A program made the position numbers and the translations under genes. Below the pieces are notes generated by a model that made no database searches, had not been told where the DNA came from, and saw only the letters and a program-made list of their open reading frames with translations. From JBJSXJ01 sp044235425 (GTDB taxonomy: Bacteria > Planctomycetota > Planctomycetia > Pirellulales > Pirellulaceae), in NCBI GenBank assembly GCA_044235425.1, contig JBIIHW010000021.1, positions 29,275 to 93,274 on the forward strand: a stretch of 64,000 bases of DNA, written 5' to 3'. Shown piece after piece: positions 17,171-24,020 of this stretch; position 1 is the first letter of the stretch, and each line of letters opens with the position of its first letter.

Positions 17171-18292
17171 ATGTCTTCCATGAAGCAGCCACAAATCATC
17201 GAATCCTCGCCTTCGATTCAATCTTCTGGCACTCGTAACTCAAAGAACCCCTTGCCGTTTTCACGGCATATCGGCACTCGCTATCTCAAGGATTTGCTGC
17301 GGCGAGTGGGCACGTCGCTGTGTGCGGGCGTGGACGCTCGGCGAGTGTGGAGTCAGGAGGCGAGTCGCGGGCCTGCGCACCAGCGCGAGATTTTCGCCAC
17401 GATCTGTGCTCGGATTAACGAAGGGGATTCGCTGGCCGAAGCGATCGATGCGACCGGCAGTTATTTTCCTAGTTTGGTACGAGAGATGGTTCGCTTTGGA
17501 GAGTCGGCGGGGCGACTGGATCAAGTACTGCTGCGATTGGCGGACCATTACGAACATACTCTGCAGCTGCGACGATCGTTCTTGATGGGGATCGCGTGGC
17601 CGGCGATTCAACTTTGCGTGGCGGTGCTGGTCATCGGGCTACTCATCTGGATCTTTGGCTGGATTTCAGCCCGCGGCGATGGCACACCGATTGATCCGCT
17701 GGGCCTGGGCTTGGTCGGCACCTCGGGGCTTATCATTTACTTTCTGCTGATTGGGACGCTGGTGAGTGGTGTGGCGATGGCTTGGTTTGCCATGCGCCAA
17801 GGTTGGTTTGGTAGTCTGCCCTCGGAAATTGCCGTCCGTATTCCGATCATTGGTCATTGCTGGAAGACCGCCGCACTGTCACGACTCACTTGGACTCTAT
17901 CCCTGGCACTCGAATCCGGTTTAGATGCGCGACGTTCCTTAAGTCTGGCACTCGCCAGCACTCAGCTGCCTTACTATCAAGACATTGCTGGCGATGCGGA
18001 TGAAGTGGTCCTGCGGGGCGGCGAGTTTCATGAGGCGCTGCGTTGTCGAGACCGGTTGCCAGACGAGTTCTTGGATAGCTTGGCGGCAGCCGAGCATGCG
18101 GGAAGCGCCGCCGAGGCACTGGAAGTGCTCTCGCGTGATTACACCGAGCGTTCGATCATGGCGAATCGCATGCTCACAGCCGCCGCGTCTTTTGCGGTCT
18201 GGGGCTTCGTCGCTTCCATCATCATCTTCTTTATCTTCCGCCTGGCGATGTTCTACCTGGGCACGATCAACGAGGCGCTCCAGGGATTATGA
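17171..18292 (+). CDS. PilC/GspF-like type II secretion platform protein
   Basis: 373 residues of the normal PilC/GspF size, with two T2SSF domains (about residues 40-160 and 235-350). Features: the helical DLLRRVGTSLCAGVDARRVW, the conserved FGESAGRLDQVLLRLADHYE, two hydrophobic hairpins near 135-165 and 180-205, and a C-terminal hydrophobic segment (FVASIIIFFIFRLAMFYLG). It is separate from the pseudopilus operon at the left edge, giving the window a third GspF-type protein. Whether it works with that operon or with another system is open. Confidence 0.88.
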   Translation: MSSMKQPQIIESSPSIQSSGTRNSKNPLPFSRHIGTRYLKDLLRRVGTSLCAGVDARRVWSQEASRGPAHQREIFATICARINEGDSLAEAIDATGSYFPSLVREMVRFGESAGRLDQVLLRLADHYEHTLQLRRSFLMGIAWPAIQLCVAVLVIGLLIWIFGWISARGDGTPIDPLGLGLVGTSGLIIYFLLIGTLVSGVAMAWFAMRQGWFGSLPSEIAVRIPIIGHCWKTAALSRLTWTLSLALESGLDARRSLSLALASTQLPYYQDIAGDADEVVLRGGEFHEALRCRDRLPDEFLDSLAAAEHAGSAAEALEVLSRDYTERSIMANRMLTAAASFAVWGFVASIIIFFIFRLAMFYLGTINEALQGL

Positions 18293-18375
18293 GCGCCGCT
18301 GCAATCAGCCGGAAGACAGTGTCCATTTCCGGTGGCGTCCTTGATTTGCCAATCCATTCGCGGCGCGATCTGGAA

Positions 18376-18510
18376 TGAGTCACACTCTTTGCCCTCTGTG
18401 ACTCTGTATTACACAAATCCGAGGCTTCTTGAGCTTTTCTACGCCGTCAATGAATGGGATGGAAAATATTAAAACACAGAGGTATCGCGGGCACGGAGGT
18501 CGACTAACTG
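18376..18510. repeat. Dispersed intergenic repeat, copy 1 (CTCTGTG/CCGTG family)
   Basis: The left arm gagtcacactctttgccctc, then ctgtgactctgtattacac and aatccga; the right arm attaaaacacagaggta followed by gggcacggagg. The order of words matches copy 2 (20213-20335) closely, including aatccga and the central tgaatgg. Arms are imperfectly complementary, so the transcript could fold back on itself. Confidence 0.7.
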
Positions 18511-18849
18511 TCAATGTTTACTCCCACATGCTCGAATCATTTTCCTCCCTCCTGAATGTCTCCCTGAGCCTCCGCGATACGATCTTGTTTTCCCCCCGCC
18601 GCCTGTCCAGCTTTTGGGGTCCACTTCACAATTCCCATTCGATTTGATGCGGTAGTCGCTTTTCAGGAAAAAACAATTCCTGGCGAACCAATCCAGGAGA
18701 AGAGTGTCTATTTCTACAGTACGTGATGAATGTGGTCACGAAACAAGGAATCTGAAAAGCAATCAATCACTGGAAACAAAACCCGGTGTTGCCCCAAGTG
18801 TCACCATGTCTTTTAGTCCCTATTTCCGACGATTTACATCCGATGGACT

Positions 18850-18896
18850 GGTAGCTGATAAGCGGATCGCGCTGAGTTCAATTCCCAGGGCTACCA
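18850..18896 (+). tRNA. Truncated tRNA-like element: acceptor stem plus T-arm only
   Basis: GGTAGCT (18850-18856) pairs over seven positions (one G-U) with GGCTACC (18889-18895). The T-arm is CTGAG-TTCAATT-CCCAG with one mismatch, and the discriminator is A. Only 15 bases lie between acceptor and T-arm, so the D- and anticodon arms are missing; a tiny GCG-gat-CGC hairpin stands in their place. Not expected to work in decoding. Confidence 0.45.
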
Positions 18897-18960
18897 CTGT
18901 GTAGAGGCGGTTAGGCGAAAGGCCTGAAGCTTTGGAAAGAACATAAGAAACATAACGATG

Positions 18961-19062
18961 CGAGGTACACGAGTATCGGCCACCGACTGTAAACAGTACG
19001 CCAACGGCTAAGCGGCTTGCGTTAGGCAAAGGTGTTTGTGGGTTCCCATCCCGCCTGCGCCA
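18961..19062 (+). tRNA. Degenerate tRNA-like remnant, Tyr-like anticodon loop
   Basis: The 3' end has T-arm GTGGG-TTCCCAT-CCCGC (19038-19054), then CTGCGCC and discriminator A. A loop CTGTAAA (anticodon GTA, Tyr) lies near 18987 but its flanks do not pair, and no matching 5' acceptor strand was found at the right distance. GGTGT at 19031 can pair with GCGCC, giving an acceptor/T minihelix instead. Probably decayed. Confidence 0.3.
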
Positions 19063-19076
19063 CTAGGTTAGAAAAT

Positions 19077-19149
19077 GTCTGTGAAGTGTAGTGGATATGC
19101 ACGCGACTCTGCGAAGGTCGAAGATCAGGTTCGATTCCTGACATGGACA
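19077..19149 (+). tRNA. tRNA-Arg-like gene, anticodon GCG
   Basis: A full cloverleaf folds by hand: acceptor GTCTGTG with CATGGAC (two wobbles), D-stem GTGT/GCAC with a nine-base loop containing GG, anticodon stem CGACT/GGTCG around loop CTGCGAA, T-arm TCAGG-TTCGATT-CCTGA, discriminator A. CCA is not encoded. Position 8 is A rather than the near-universal T. GCG is an unusual Arg anticodon in bacteria, where ACG normally reads these codons. Confidence 0.75.
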
Positions 19150-19163
19150 CTGATGAACAACAT

Positions 19164-19236
19164 GGCTTGCGAGTGTGATGGATTCGCACGACAGTCTTCG
19201 AAACTGTTAGACAAGGTTCGATTCCTTGGCGAGCTA
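19164..19236 (+). tRNA. tRNA-Arg-like gene, anticodon TCG
   Basis: A full cloverleaf: acceptor GGCTTGC with GCGAGCT (two wobbles), D-stem GTGT/GCAC, anticodon stem ACAGT/ACTGT around CTTCGAA, T-arm CAAGG-TTCGATT-CCTTG, discriminator A, no CCA. It lies 14 bases after the previous element and shares its D-stem and T-loop, so the two look related. Position 8 is G instead of T. Confidence 0.75.
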
Positions 19237-19248
19237 CTGACGATCGAC

Positions 19249-19308
19249 TGCCGTGTTGGAGTACATGCTTATCCAGCAGAGTCGTGGGTTCGAATCCCAC
19301 CGGCGCAA
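19249..19308 (+). tRNA. tRNA-like element with good T-arm but defective anticodon arm
   Basis: The T-arm GTGGG-TTCGAAT-CCCAC (19284-19300) is perfect and is followed by CGGCGCA and discriminator A. The local 5' strand TGCCGTG pairs at only five of seven positions. Between them the spacing is about 13 bases too short for a full cloverleaf; the best anticodon-arm candidate has three base pairs. The perfect partner of CGGCGCA is TGCGCCG at 19325, downstream rather than upstream. Confidence 0.4.
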
Positions 19309-19324
19309 CTTTGATGTAGAGCAT

Positions 19325-19348
19325 TGCGCCGTAGTTTAGTGGTAAAAC
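19325..19348 (+). tRNA. Isolated tRNA 5' half (acceptor strand plus D-arm)
   Basis: TGCGCCG-TA-GTTT-AGTGGTA-AAAC is a textbook 5' half of a Gly- or Gln-like tRNA, with position 8 = T, A14 and GG in the D-loop. No matching 3' half follows; the next 40 bases do not form a normal anticodon arm. Its acceptor strand is the exact complement of CGGCGCA at 19301-19307, located upstream. Confidence 0.45.
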
Positions 19349-19360
19349 GACAAATCCTCT

Positions 19361-19388
19361 GACGCATAACTTCGTCGATCGTTTTTTT
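19361..19388 (+). terminator. Weak hairpin followed by a T-run
   Basis: gacg-cataactt-cgtc followed by gatcg and seven T residues. The stem is only four to five base pairs, so this is a weak candidate for ending the first part of the tRNA-like transcript. Confidence 0.3.
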
Positions 19389-19390
19389 AC

Positions 19391-19441
19391 AGGCTTGAAG
19401 GATGAGGCTTGAAGGGTGAAGCTTGAGACTTGAGGATGAGC
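19391..19441 (+). repeat. Imperfect 14-bp direct repeats between tRNA-like fragments
   Basis: aggcttgaaggatg, aggcttgaagggtg and aagcttgagacttg follow one another. The tract separates the isolated 5' half at 19325 from the 3' fragment at 19446 and may mark an insertion into a former tRNA gene. Confidence 0.55.
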
Positions 19442-19445
19442 AATC

Positions 19446-19491
19446 TCGGTCCTCAAAGCCGATGGACAGTGGTCGAATCACTACGTTCCTG
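19446..19491 (+). tRNA. tRNA-like 3' fragment with TCA anticodon loop
   Basis: Anticodon stem TCGGT/GCCGA (five pairs, one wobble) encloses loop CCTCAAA, giving anticodon TCA, but position 33 is C instead of the universal T. The T-arm CAGTG-GTCGAAT-CACTA has four pairs and a non-standard loop. No D-arm or matching acceptor strand is present upstream. Probably a decayed fragment, not a suppressor or selenocysteine tRNA. Confidence 0.3.
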
Positions 19492-19498
19492 CTGACCT

Positions 19499-19572
19499 GC
19501 CGATGTGGCTCGACTAGGAAAGGCACCTGTCTTGTAAACAGGTCCATGCTGGTGCGAATCCATTCATCGGCG
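19499..19572 (+). tRNA. tRNA-Thr-like gene, anticodon TGT
   Basis: The acceptor GCCGATG/CATCGGC pairs perfectly over seven positions, and the anticodon stem CCTGT/ACAGG around CTTGTAA is perfect. The D-stem has three pairs (GCT/GGC). The T-arm GCTGG-TGCGAAT-CCATT has one mismatch, one wobble and G instead of T at position 55 of the loop. The discriminator is G; CCA is not encoded. The weakened T-arm places it among the atypical tRNAs of this array. Confidence 0.7.
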
Positions 19573-19622
19573 ATCGACCGGAACACGAAGAAACAAGCCT
19601 GAAAGCAGTCTGACTGCCTGAC

Positions 19623-19664
19623 GCACTTAGCTAGTCGCACTTAGCTAGTCGCACTTAGCTAGAT
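19623..19664. repeat. Three tandem 14-bp units of cgcacttagctagt
   Basis: cgcacttagctagt, cgcacttagctagt and cgcacttagctaga follow one another. The last unit runs into the 3' end of the minus-strand gene at 19655 and supplies its stop codon, so the repeat has grown up to or into that gene. Confidence 0.85.
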
Positions 19665-20179
19665 GAGCGCGTCAGTGCCCAGCGGCGGAAATCGGATTCG
19701 CTGAGGTACAAAGCTTCTCGCAGCAGTTGAAACAAGACCTCCTGCTGTGGCCAGCCACAAGCGCTGAGCAGTTGATCGAACCTTTCCGGGGGACAGTGCC
19801 CTTTGAGTTCGATATACAGCAAGCGTCCGTGCAGGTCATAGAGGTTTCCGTCGACCTGCCAGCGCCGGTGAGCAGAATGCTGCGCAGGATCTACTACTGC
19901 GTCGTCATCACCGCTCGTTGGCTCTTCTTCCCCCACCCAGACAAACGATCCATCCGGTTCGAAGTACAGGCGAGGTAACTGCTCGAGCTGTGCGGCTACC
20001 TCTTCAAACGAGCGTACAAGCGGCGTGGAACGCTGATGATCCTGCAGCTGCCACGGCGTAACTCGACAGGATCCACCAACCGGCCCCGGCACTTCGACTG
20101 CCGGCAACTGGCATAAATCGCCCTCCGGCATTCCTTGCAGATGAGCGTAAAAATGATAATTCAAGTTGAGTGGCGTCAT
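19655..20179 (-). CDS. Hypothetical protein, unknown function
   Basis: 174 residues with no signal peptide or membrane segment. The sequence MTPLNLNYHFYAHLQGMPEGDLCQL starts a globular protein rich in Trp, Tyr and acidic residues; a central acidic patch (EEEPTSGDDDAVVD) and ELKGHCPPERFDQLLSACGWP are the most distinctive parts. I do not recognise a family. The end lies in the 14-bp repeat described separately, so the last few residues (RSSS) may be a recent addition. It is transcribed away from the tRNA-like array's direction and has no close neighbour on its strand. Confidence 0.6.
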   Translation of the reverse strand: MTPLNLNYHFYAHLQGMPEGDLCQLPAVEVPGPVGGSCRVTPWQLQDHQRSTPLVRSFEEVAAQLEQLPRLYFEPDGSFVWVGEEEPTSGDDDAVVDPAQHSAHRRWQVDGNLYDLHGRLLYIELKGHCPPERFDQLLSACGWPQQEVLFQLLREALYLSESDFRRWALTRSSS

Positions 20180-20212
20180 GGCGTAACCGATCTATGTGCG
20201 GCATGTTCTTAA

Positions 20213-20335
20213 ACGAGTCACACTCTGTGTTCTCTGTGCCTCCGTGTTTACCAAATCCGAACCTGCCCGAGCCCTCGATGAATGGAACGAGAGCACATTA
20301 AAACAAAGAGGCACGAAGTTCATTGTGGGGGGCAC
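20213..20335. repeat. Dispersed intergenic repeat, copy 2 (CTCTGTG/CCGTG family)
   Basis: gagtcacactctgtgttctc, tgtgcctccgtgtttacc, aaatccga, tgaatgga, attaaaacaaagaggcacga and a final ggggcacggag. This arrangement matches copy 1 word by word. It fills the gap between the hypothetical gene and the DUF1552 gene. Confidence 0.75.
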
Positions 20336-20363
20336 GGAGTTCGTCTCACTCATCAAGGGTCAC

Positions 20364-21656
20364 TCACACCTGCTCTAACCCGCGCAGGGTGCCGGTGCTG
20401 GAACCAAACTTGTCGGCTTCAATCTCCAGACGCTGCAGCATACTGACAAAAAGATTACACAGCGGCAGGTTGTTGTGCTCATCGAACGCCAAATGCTGTC
20501 CATGTCGAAAGCCACCACCCGCCACGAGTACCGGCAAATTCTTCACGCTGTGCTTACTGGCGTCGGCTAGGTTGCTACTGAAGAAGATGATGGTCCGGTC
20601 TAGTAATCGTTCACCCTCTTCGCGCGTATCGCGCAGTTGCACGAGAAAATCGCGCAGGGACTTGAGCTTCTCCAGCTCCAGGATGCGCAGCTGTTCGATT
20701 TTGCTTGGATCTTGTCCATGATGAGACAGGTCGTGATGTCCTTGATTCACGCCAGGAATCGGTGGCATGCTGCTCGTCCCCAGTAACTGCAACGTAATCA
20801 GTCGTGTGGAGTCTGTTTGCAGGGCGAGGTGGATCAGATCAAACCAGAGCCGTGTCTTGCCGATGAGGTCGGCACTGTTTTGGATATTCACGGGTGGTTT
20901 TACATCGACCTTTGGCTTTGGTTTTTTTGACCATGCTTCCGCCAGCACCAATCGCTGCTCAAGCTCGCGCACGCTGGTGAAATACTCGTCGAGTTTCTCG
21001 CGGTCACCCGCTCCCAAGCCCCGTTCGAGTTGCCGTGCCTGTTCACGCACTGCGTCGAGAATGCTTTTCCCATCCGCGAGCTGTCGCTGCTGCGCCTGGA
21101 CTTCGTCTGGTTGCCCTTCCAGAAAGAGCCGAGCGAAGACATGCGAGGGCCAACTGTCACTGGGTACCGGTGCACCGCTTTTGGTCCACGACAATCCAAA
21201 ACCCTCACACGACAGAGGCAATGTAGGAAAGCGGGTCTGACCATAAAGCTGCTCGGCGGCGAACTGATCGAGTGAGATACTATTGCGAAATCCCGCTCGC
21301 CGTTCCGGGTGTGGAGCTGCGGTTAAAAAACTGTAGTTGGAATCGTGACTTGGTCCCACATCGGGATGTGACAATCCTGAGATCACGGTGAAATCCATGC
21401 GGAATTCTTTGAGCACTTCCAAATATGGGGACAGCTCATAGTCACGGCCTGCTGTTTTGGGAAAGAAGTGAGCGGGATGCAGCCCCAGCGGCGTGTTGAT
21501 ACAGACCATGCGCCGGGGTACTCGAGTCTTTTCACTGCGAACATCTTCCGCCTCGCCAGACTGCGCTTGTCCGCGGCGCGAGGTGAGGGCCTCGAGCAGC
21601 GGCAAGCCCATGGTCACACCAGCAGCTCGCAAGAATACTCGTCGATCTAATCTCAT
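20364..21656 (-). CDS. DUF1552 Tat-exported protein
   Basis: 430 residues from ATG 21656, preceded by gaggtga at good spacing; a start nine codons earlier is less likely. The Tat signal RRVFLRAAGVTMGLPLLEAL is followed by the DUF1552 fold typical of planctomycetes and myxobacteria: RMVCINTPLGLHPAHFFPK, TVISGLSHPDVG, HDLSHHGQDPSKIEQLR and LPVLVAGGGF. Function is not established; the family goes with DUF1592-type heme proteins and may bind metals through its His-rich stretch. It is the last gene of a five-gene minus-strand block. Confidence 0.9.
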   Translation of the reverse strand: MRLDRRVFLRAAGVTMGLPLLEALTSRRGQAQSGEAEDVRSEKTRVPRRMVCINTPLGLHPAHFFPKTAGRDYELSPYLEVLKEFRMDFTVISGLSHPDVGPSHDSNYSFLTAAPHPERRAGFRNSISLDQFAAEQLYGQTRFPTLPLSCEGFGLSWTKSGAPVPSDSWPSHVFARLFLEGQPDEVQAQQRQLADGKSILDAVREQARQLERGLGAGDREKLDEYFTSVRELEQRLVLAEAWSKKPKPKVDVKPPVNIQNSADLIGKTRLWFDLIHLALQTDSTRLITLQLLGTSSMPPIPGVNQGHHDLSHHGQDPSKIEQLRILELEKLKSLRDFLVQLRDTREEGERLLDRTIIFFSSNLADASKHSVKNLPVLVAGGGFRHGQHLAFDEHNNLPLCNLFVSMLQRLEIEADKFGSSTGTLRGLEQV

Positions 21657-21694
21657 CGAGTCACCTCGCAGGGATCGCGTCATATTTCACCGCA

Positions 21695-23974
21695 TCACTT
21701 TGTACGAAACGTTTCGCATTGCACGACTTCGTGAATTAGCGACCGGAAACCATAATTTTTTGCCGTCACGTTCTTCACGATCGCATCGATCACTGAGCGG
21801 TCAGCTGGCTGTGGGGCTCGGCCGGTCGCATACGTCAGCAGCTTGCTGGCCAGCGACCGCGTCAGCGCCGGCTTGTCACGTAGCAGCAACTGTTTCAGTC
21901 CATCGACGTTTTCAAATCGCGACCCGTCGAGTAATTCGTCAGCTGGATCTACCATCTTGCCTTTGTGGTAGGGCATGCGTCGACCATCTACGATCACGGC
22001 TTCACCATTCCCGGTCACTCGGTAGTTATCGCGCCAACCGCCGATACAGTCGAAGCTTTCCAGAGCGAATCCGGGCGGATCGATTTCCCGATGACAAATG
22101 CTGCACGAGTCGGTGGAGCGGTGTTTTGCTAACTGCTCGCGGATCGTTGTCGCGCCACGAATGTCAGGATCAATCGCTGAAATATCATCGGGTGGCGGAG
22201 GAGGTGGTGTGCCCAGGATGCGATCCAAAATCCAGACACCACGGAGAACGGGAGAAGTGGTGGTGCCATTGGCGGTCACCTTCAAAACACTCGCCATCGT
22301 CATCACGCCGCCCCGATGACTATTCGGCGGCAATGGTGTCTTGCGGAATTCCCAGCCGTCCGGACCGGATATGCCGTAGTGTCGAGCCAAGCGTCCATTA
22401 AGCATGGTGAAGTCAGATGCCACAAAATGGGTCAAACTAAGATCGTGCTTCAACACTTCTTCAAAGAACAATTCCGTCTCACGGATCATTGATACTTTGA
22501 GCAGATGATCAAATTCCGGATAGAGCAGATGGCTGGGTTCGGTGGCATCAATCTCTCGCAGGCCCAGCCACTGGCCGGCGAAATTGTCTGTCAAAGCTGT
22601 CGCGCGTGGATCGGCTAAGAGACGCTCTGTCTGCTCGCGCAAGATCTCGGGCTGATGCAGTTTCTTCTGTTCGGCCAACTGGAACAGCTCTTCGTCCGGC
22701 ATCGTACTCCACAAAAAATACGACAGGCGGCAGGCTAAAGCGTAGTCATCAAGGGGTCCGGGGGTTTCACGCAGGAAGAGAAACTCGGGTGAAATCAGAA
22801 TCCCTTTTAGCGCCGCTCGCAGGGCCAGTTCAAACGAGTAGCCCTCGTCTAGTTTGCGACGGATGATCGTCATGGAGGGAGCGATGTCAGAAGCTGTAAT
22901 CGAACGGCGAAAAGCTCGACGCACAAACATCATCAAAATTCGCTCGGCGTCCACAAGTGGTTGATCCGAGACCACTTCGACGCGCTCACGATAGTTGGCA
23001 ATTGAGCTCGTCTTCTGCTTCAGATCGCCCAGCAGGCGACGGTGGGAAGCGGGAGGCCAGCTATCGTGCAGTGGACCTTCGATCTCGACATACTGAACCG
23101 CTAGCCCCGGACCTTGCCAATTCGCACCGCCAATGTTCTTGATGACATTCGCGCCGGCCAGTCCGTAGGGCAGCAGGGCGATCGTGGTGCGCGGCTCCAT
23201 TGTCCGCACAAATTCAAAGACCTGAGGCTTGTTCGGTAGAGCGTCGAAATAACCAACCAGTCCACTCAATCCAGTTAGTCGAGTGCCAATGACGGTCACT
23301 CGAAAGGGAACGGGTTTATTGTCACTCTGAATGCTCGAGGCTGAAATGCGGAAGCGATAGTCACCGCCATCCGACGGGTAAAAGGGCGAGATCGAACAGT
23401 TGTGCCACTCGGAGGAACAGAAACAAACAACTTCGCCATCATCCAAAAACCGATAGACATCTTCGGTCGAGCCACGCACCGGATGGCCATCTTTCAAACT
23501 GTATCGTTTCTGGATGCGCGGTGGCGGTTGAGAGCGATTGCAGATCGCCATGTTGAGCGCCGCGTCCGCTGCTTCCAGGTACTTCTCCATCAGGAACGCG
23601 GAGGTGTGATGGGCGGCACTTGCATTGTCAAAGCCATCGGCCGATCCGTCCGGCGGCAGTTGATCCTTGATTTTGATCTTAATTCCCAGAAGGTCATTGA
23701 TCGTGTTCTCGTATTCAACGCGATTCAGACGCCGCAGCACTACGCGACCCTGAGCCGTCTGCGGTGACGAATTAGATGCAGCAGAATCGGTTGCAGGAGA
23801 ATCAGCTGCAGCTACAGTCGTGGGCTCGGTCGCGGCCAGCGGTGAATGCGAGAAGCTCGCACTGAATAGAGCGATCAGAGCGAACGACGCAGCGGCAGCG
23901 AAGCGGTATCGCGAGCCCGTGATGAGTACCCGCAATCGGATCTTATGGAAGACCGGTAAATGGCGGTGGTTCAT
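21695..23974 (-). CDS. DUF1587/DUF1595/DUF1592/DUF1588/DUF1585 secreted protein
   Basis: 759 residues from ATG 23974 (MNHRHLPVFHK), which gives a sensible signal peptide (FAAAASFALIALFSASFS); an ATG 13 codons earlier is possible. Domains in order: DUF1587 (VVLRRLNRVEYENTINDLLG), a beta-rich carbohydrate-binding-like part, DUF1595 and DUF1592 (LRAALKGILISPEFLFLRE...YRLSYFLWSTMPD-like), DUF1588 (PPNSHRGGVMT...CSICHREIDPPGFALE, one CXXCH) and DUF1585 (LLTYATGRAPQPAD). The usual N-terminal cytochrome domain is absent. It is always paired with a DUF1552 protein, as here 38 bases downstream. Probably extracytoplasmic; activity unknown. Confidence 0.9.
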   Translation of the reverse strand: MNHRHLPVFHKIRLRVLITGSRYRFAAAASFALIALFSASFSHSPLAATEPTTVAAADSPATDSAASNSSPQTAQGRVVLRRLNRVEYENTINDLLGIKIKIKDQLPPDGSADGFDNASAAHHTSAFLMEKYLEAADAALNMAICNRSQPPPRIQKRYSLKDGHPVRGSTEDVYRFLDDGEVVCFCSSEWHNCSISPFYPSDGGDYRFRISASSIQSDNKPVPFRVTVIGTRLTGLSGLVGYFDALPNKPQVFEFVRTMEPRTTIALLPYGLAGANVIKNIGGANWQGPGLAVQYVEIEGPLHDSWPPASHRRLLGDLKQKTSSIANYRERVEVVSDQPLVDAERILMMFVRRAFRRSITASDIAPSMTIIRRKLDEGYSFELALRAALKGILISPEFLFLRETPGPLDDYALACRLSYFLWSTMPDEELFQLAEQKKLHQPEILREQTERLLADPRATALTDNFAGQWLGLREIDATEPSHLLYPEFDHLLKVSMIRETELFFEEVLKHDLSLTHFVASDFTMLNGRLARHYGISGPDGWEFRKTPLPPNSHRGGVMTMASVLKVTANGTTTSPVLRGVWILDRILGTPPPPPPDDISAIDPDIRGATTIREQLAKHRSTDSCSICHREIDPPGFALESFDCIGGWRDNYRVTGNGEAVIVDGRRMPYHKGKMVDPADELLDGSRFENVDGLKQLLLRDKPALTRSLASKLLTYATGRAPQPADRSVIDAIVKNVTAKNYGFRSLIHEVVQCETFRTK

Positions 23975-24020
23975 GGCTTGATTTCTCTTTCCTGGCCCGC
24001 CACTGGCCAACACATGGGCC

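Larger units (their letters stand above)
18293..19654. other. 1.36-kb gene-free region holding a repeat and a tRNA-like array
   Basis: No credible protein gene lies here. The first part (about 18376-18510) is a copy of the intergenic CTCTGTG/CCGTGTTT repeat. From about 18850 the region is packed with tRNA-like elements, all on the + strand: two complete Arg-type, one Thr-type, and several lacking arms or halves. The minus strand translates to peptides such as GIEPDL and GIEPCL, which is the antisense reading of T-arms and confirms how densely T-loops are packed. The segment 18511-18849 shows nothing I can name. Confidence 0.8.

Noticed and set aside
18704..18904. 66-residue plus-strand frame
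   Set aside because: No Shine-Dalgarno, no family, and it runs into the first tRNA-like element.
19022..19640. Minus-strand open frames over the tRNA-like array
   Set aside because: They read GIEPDL, GIEPCL and GFEPTT repeats, which are just the antisense of T-arms.
18293..19654. Prophage or integrative element at the tRNA array
   Set aside because: No integrase, portal, terminase or other phage gene is present in the window near it.
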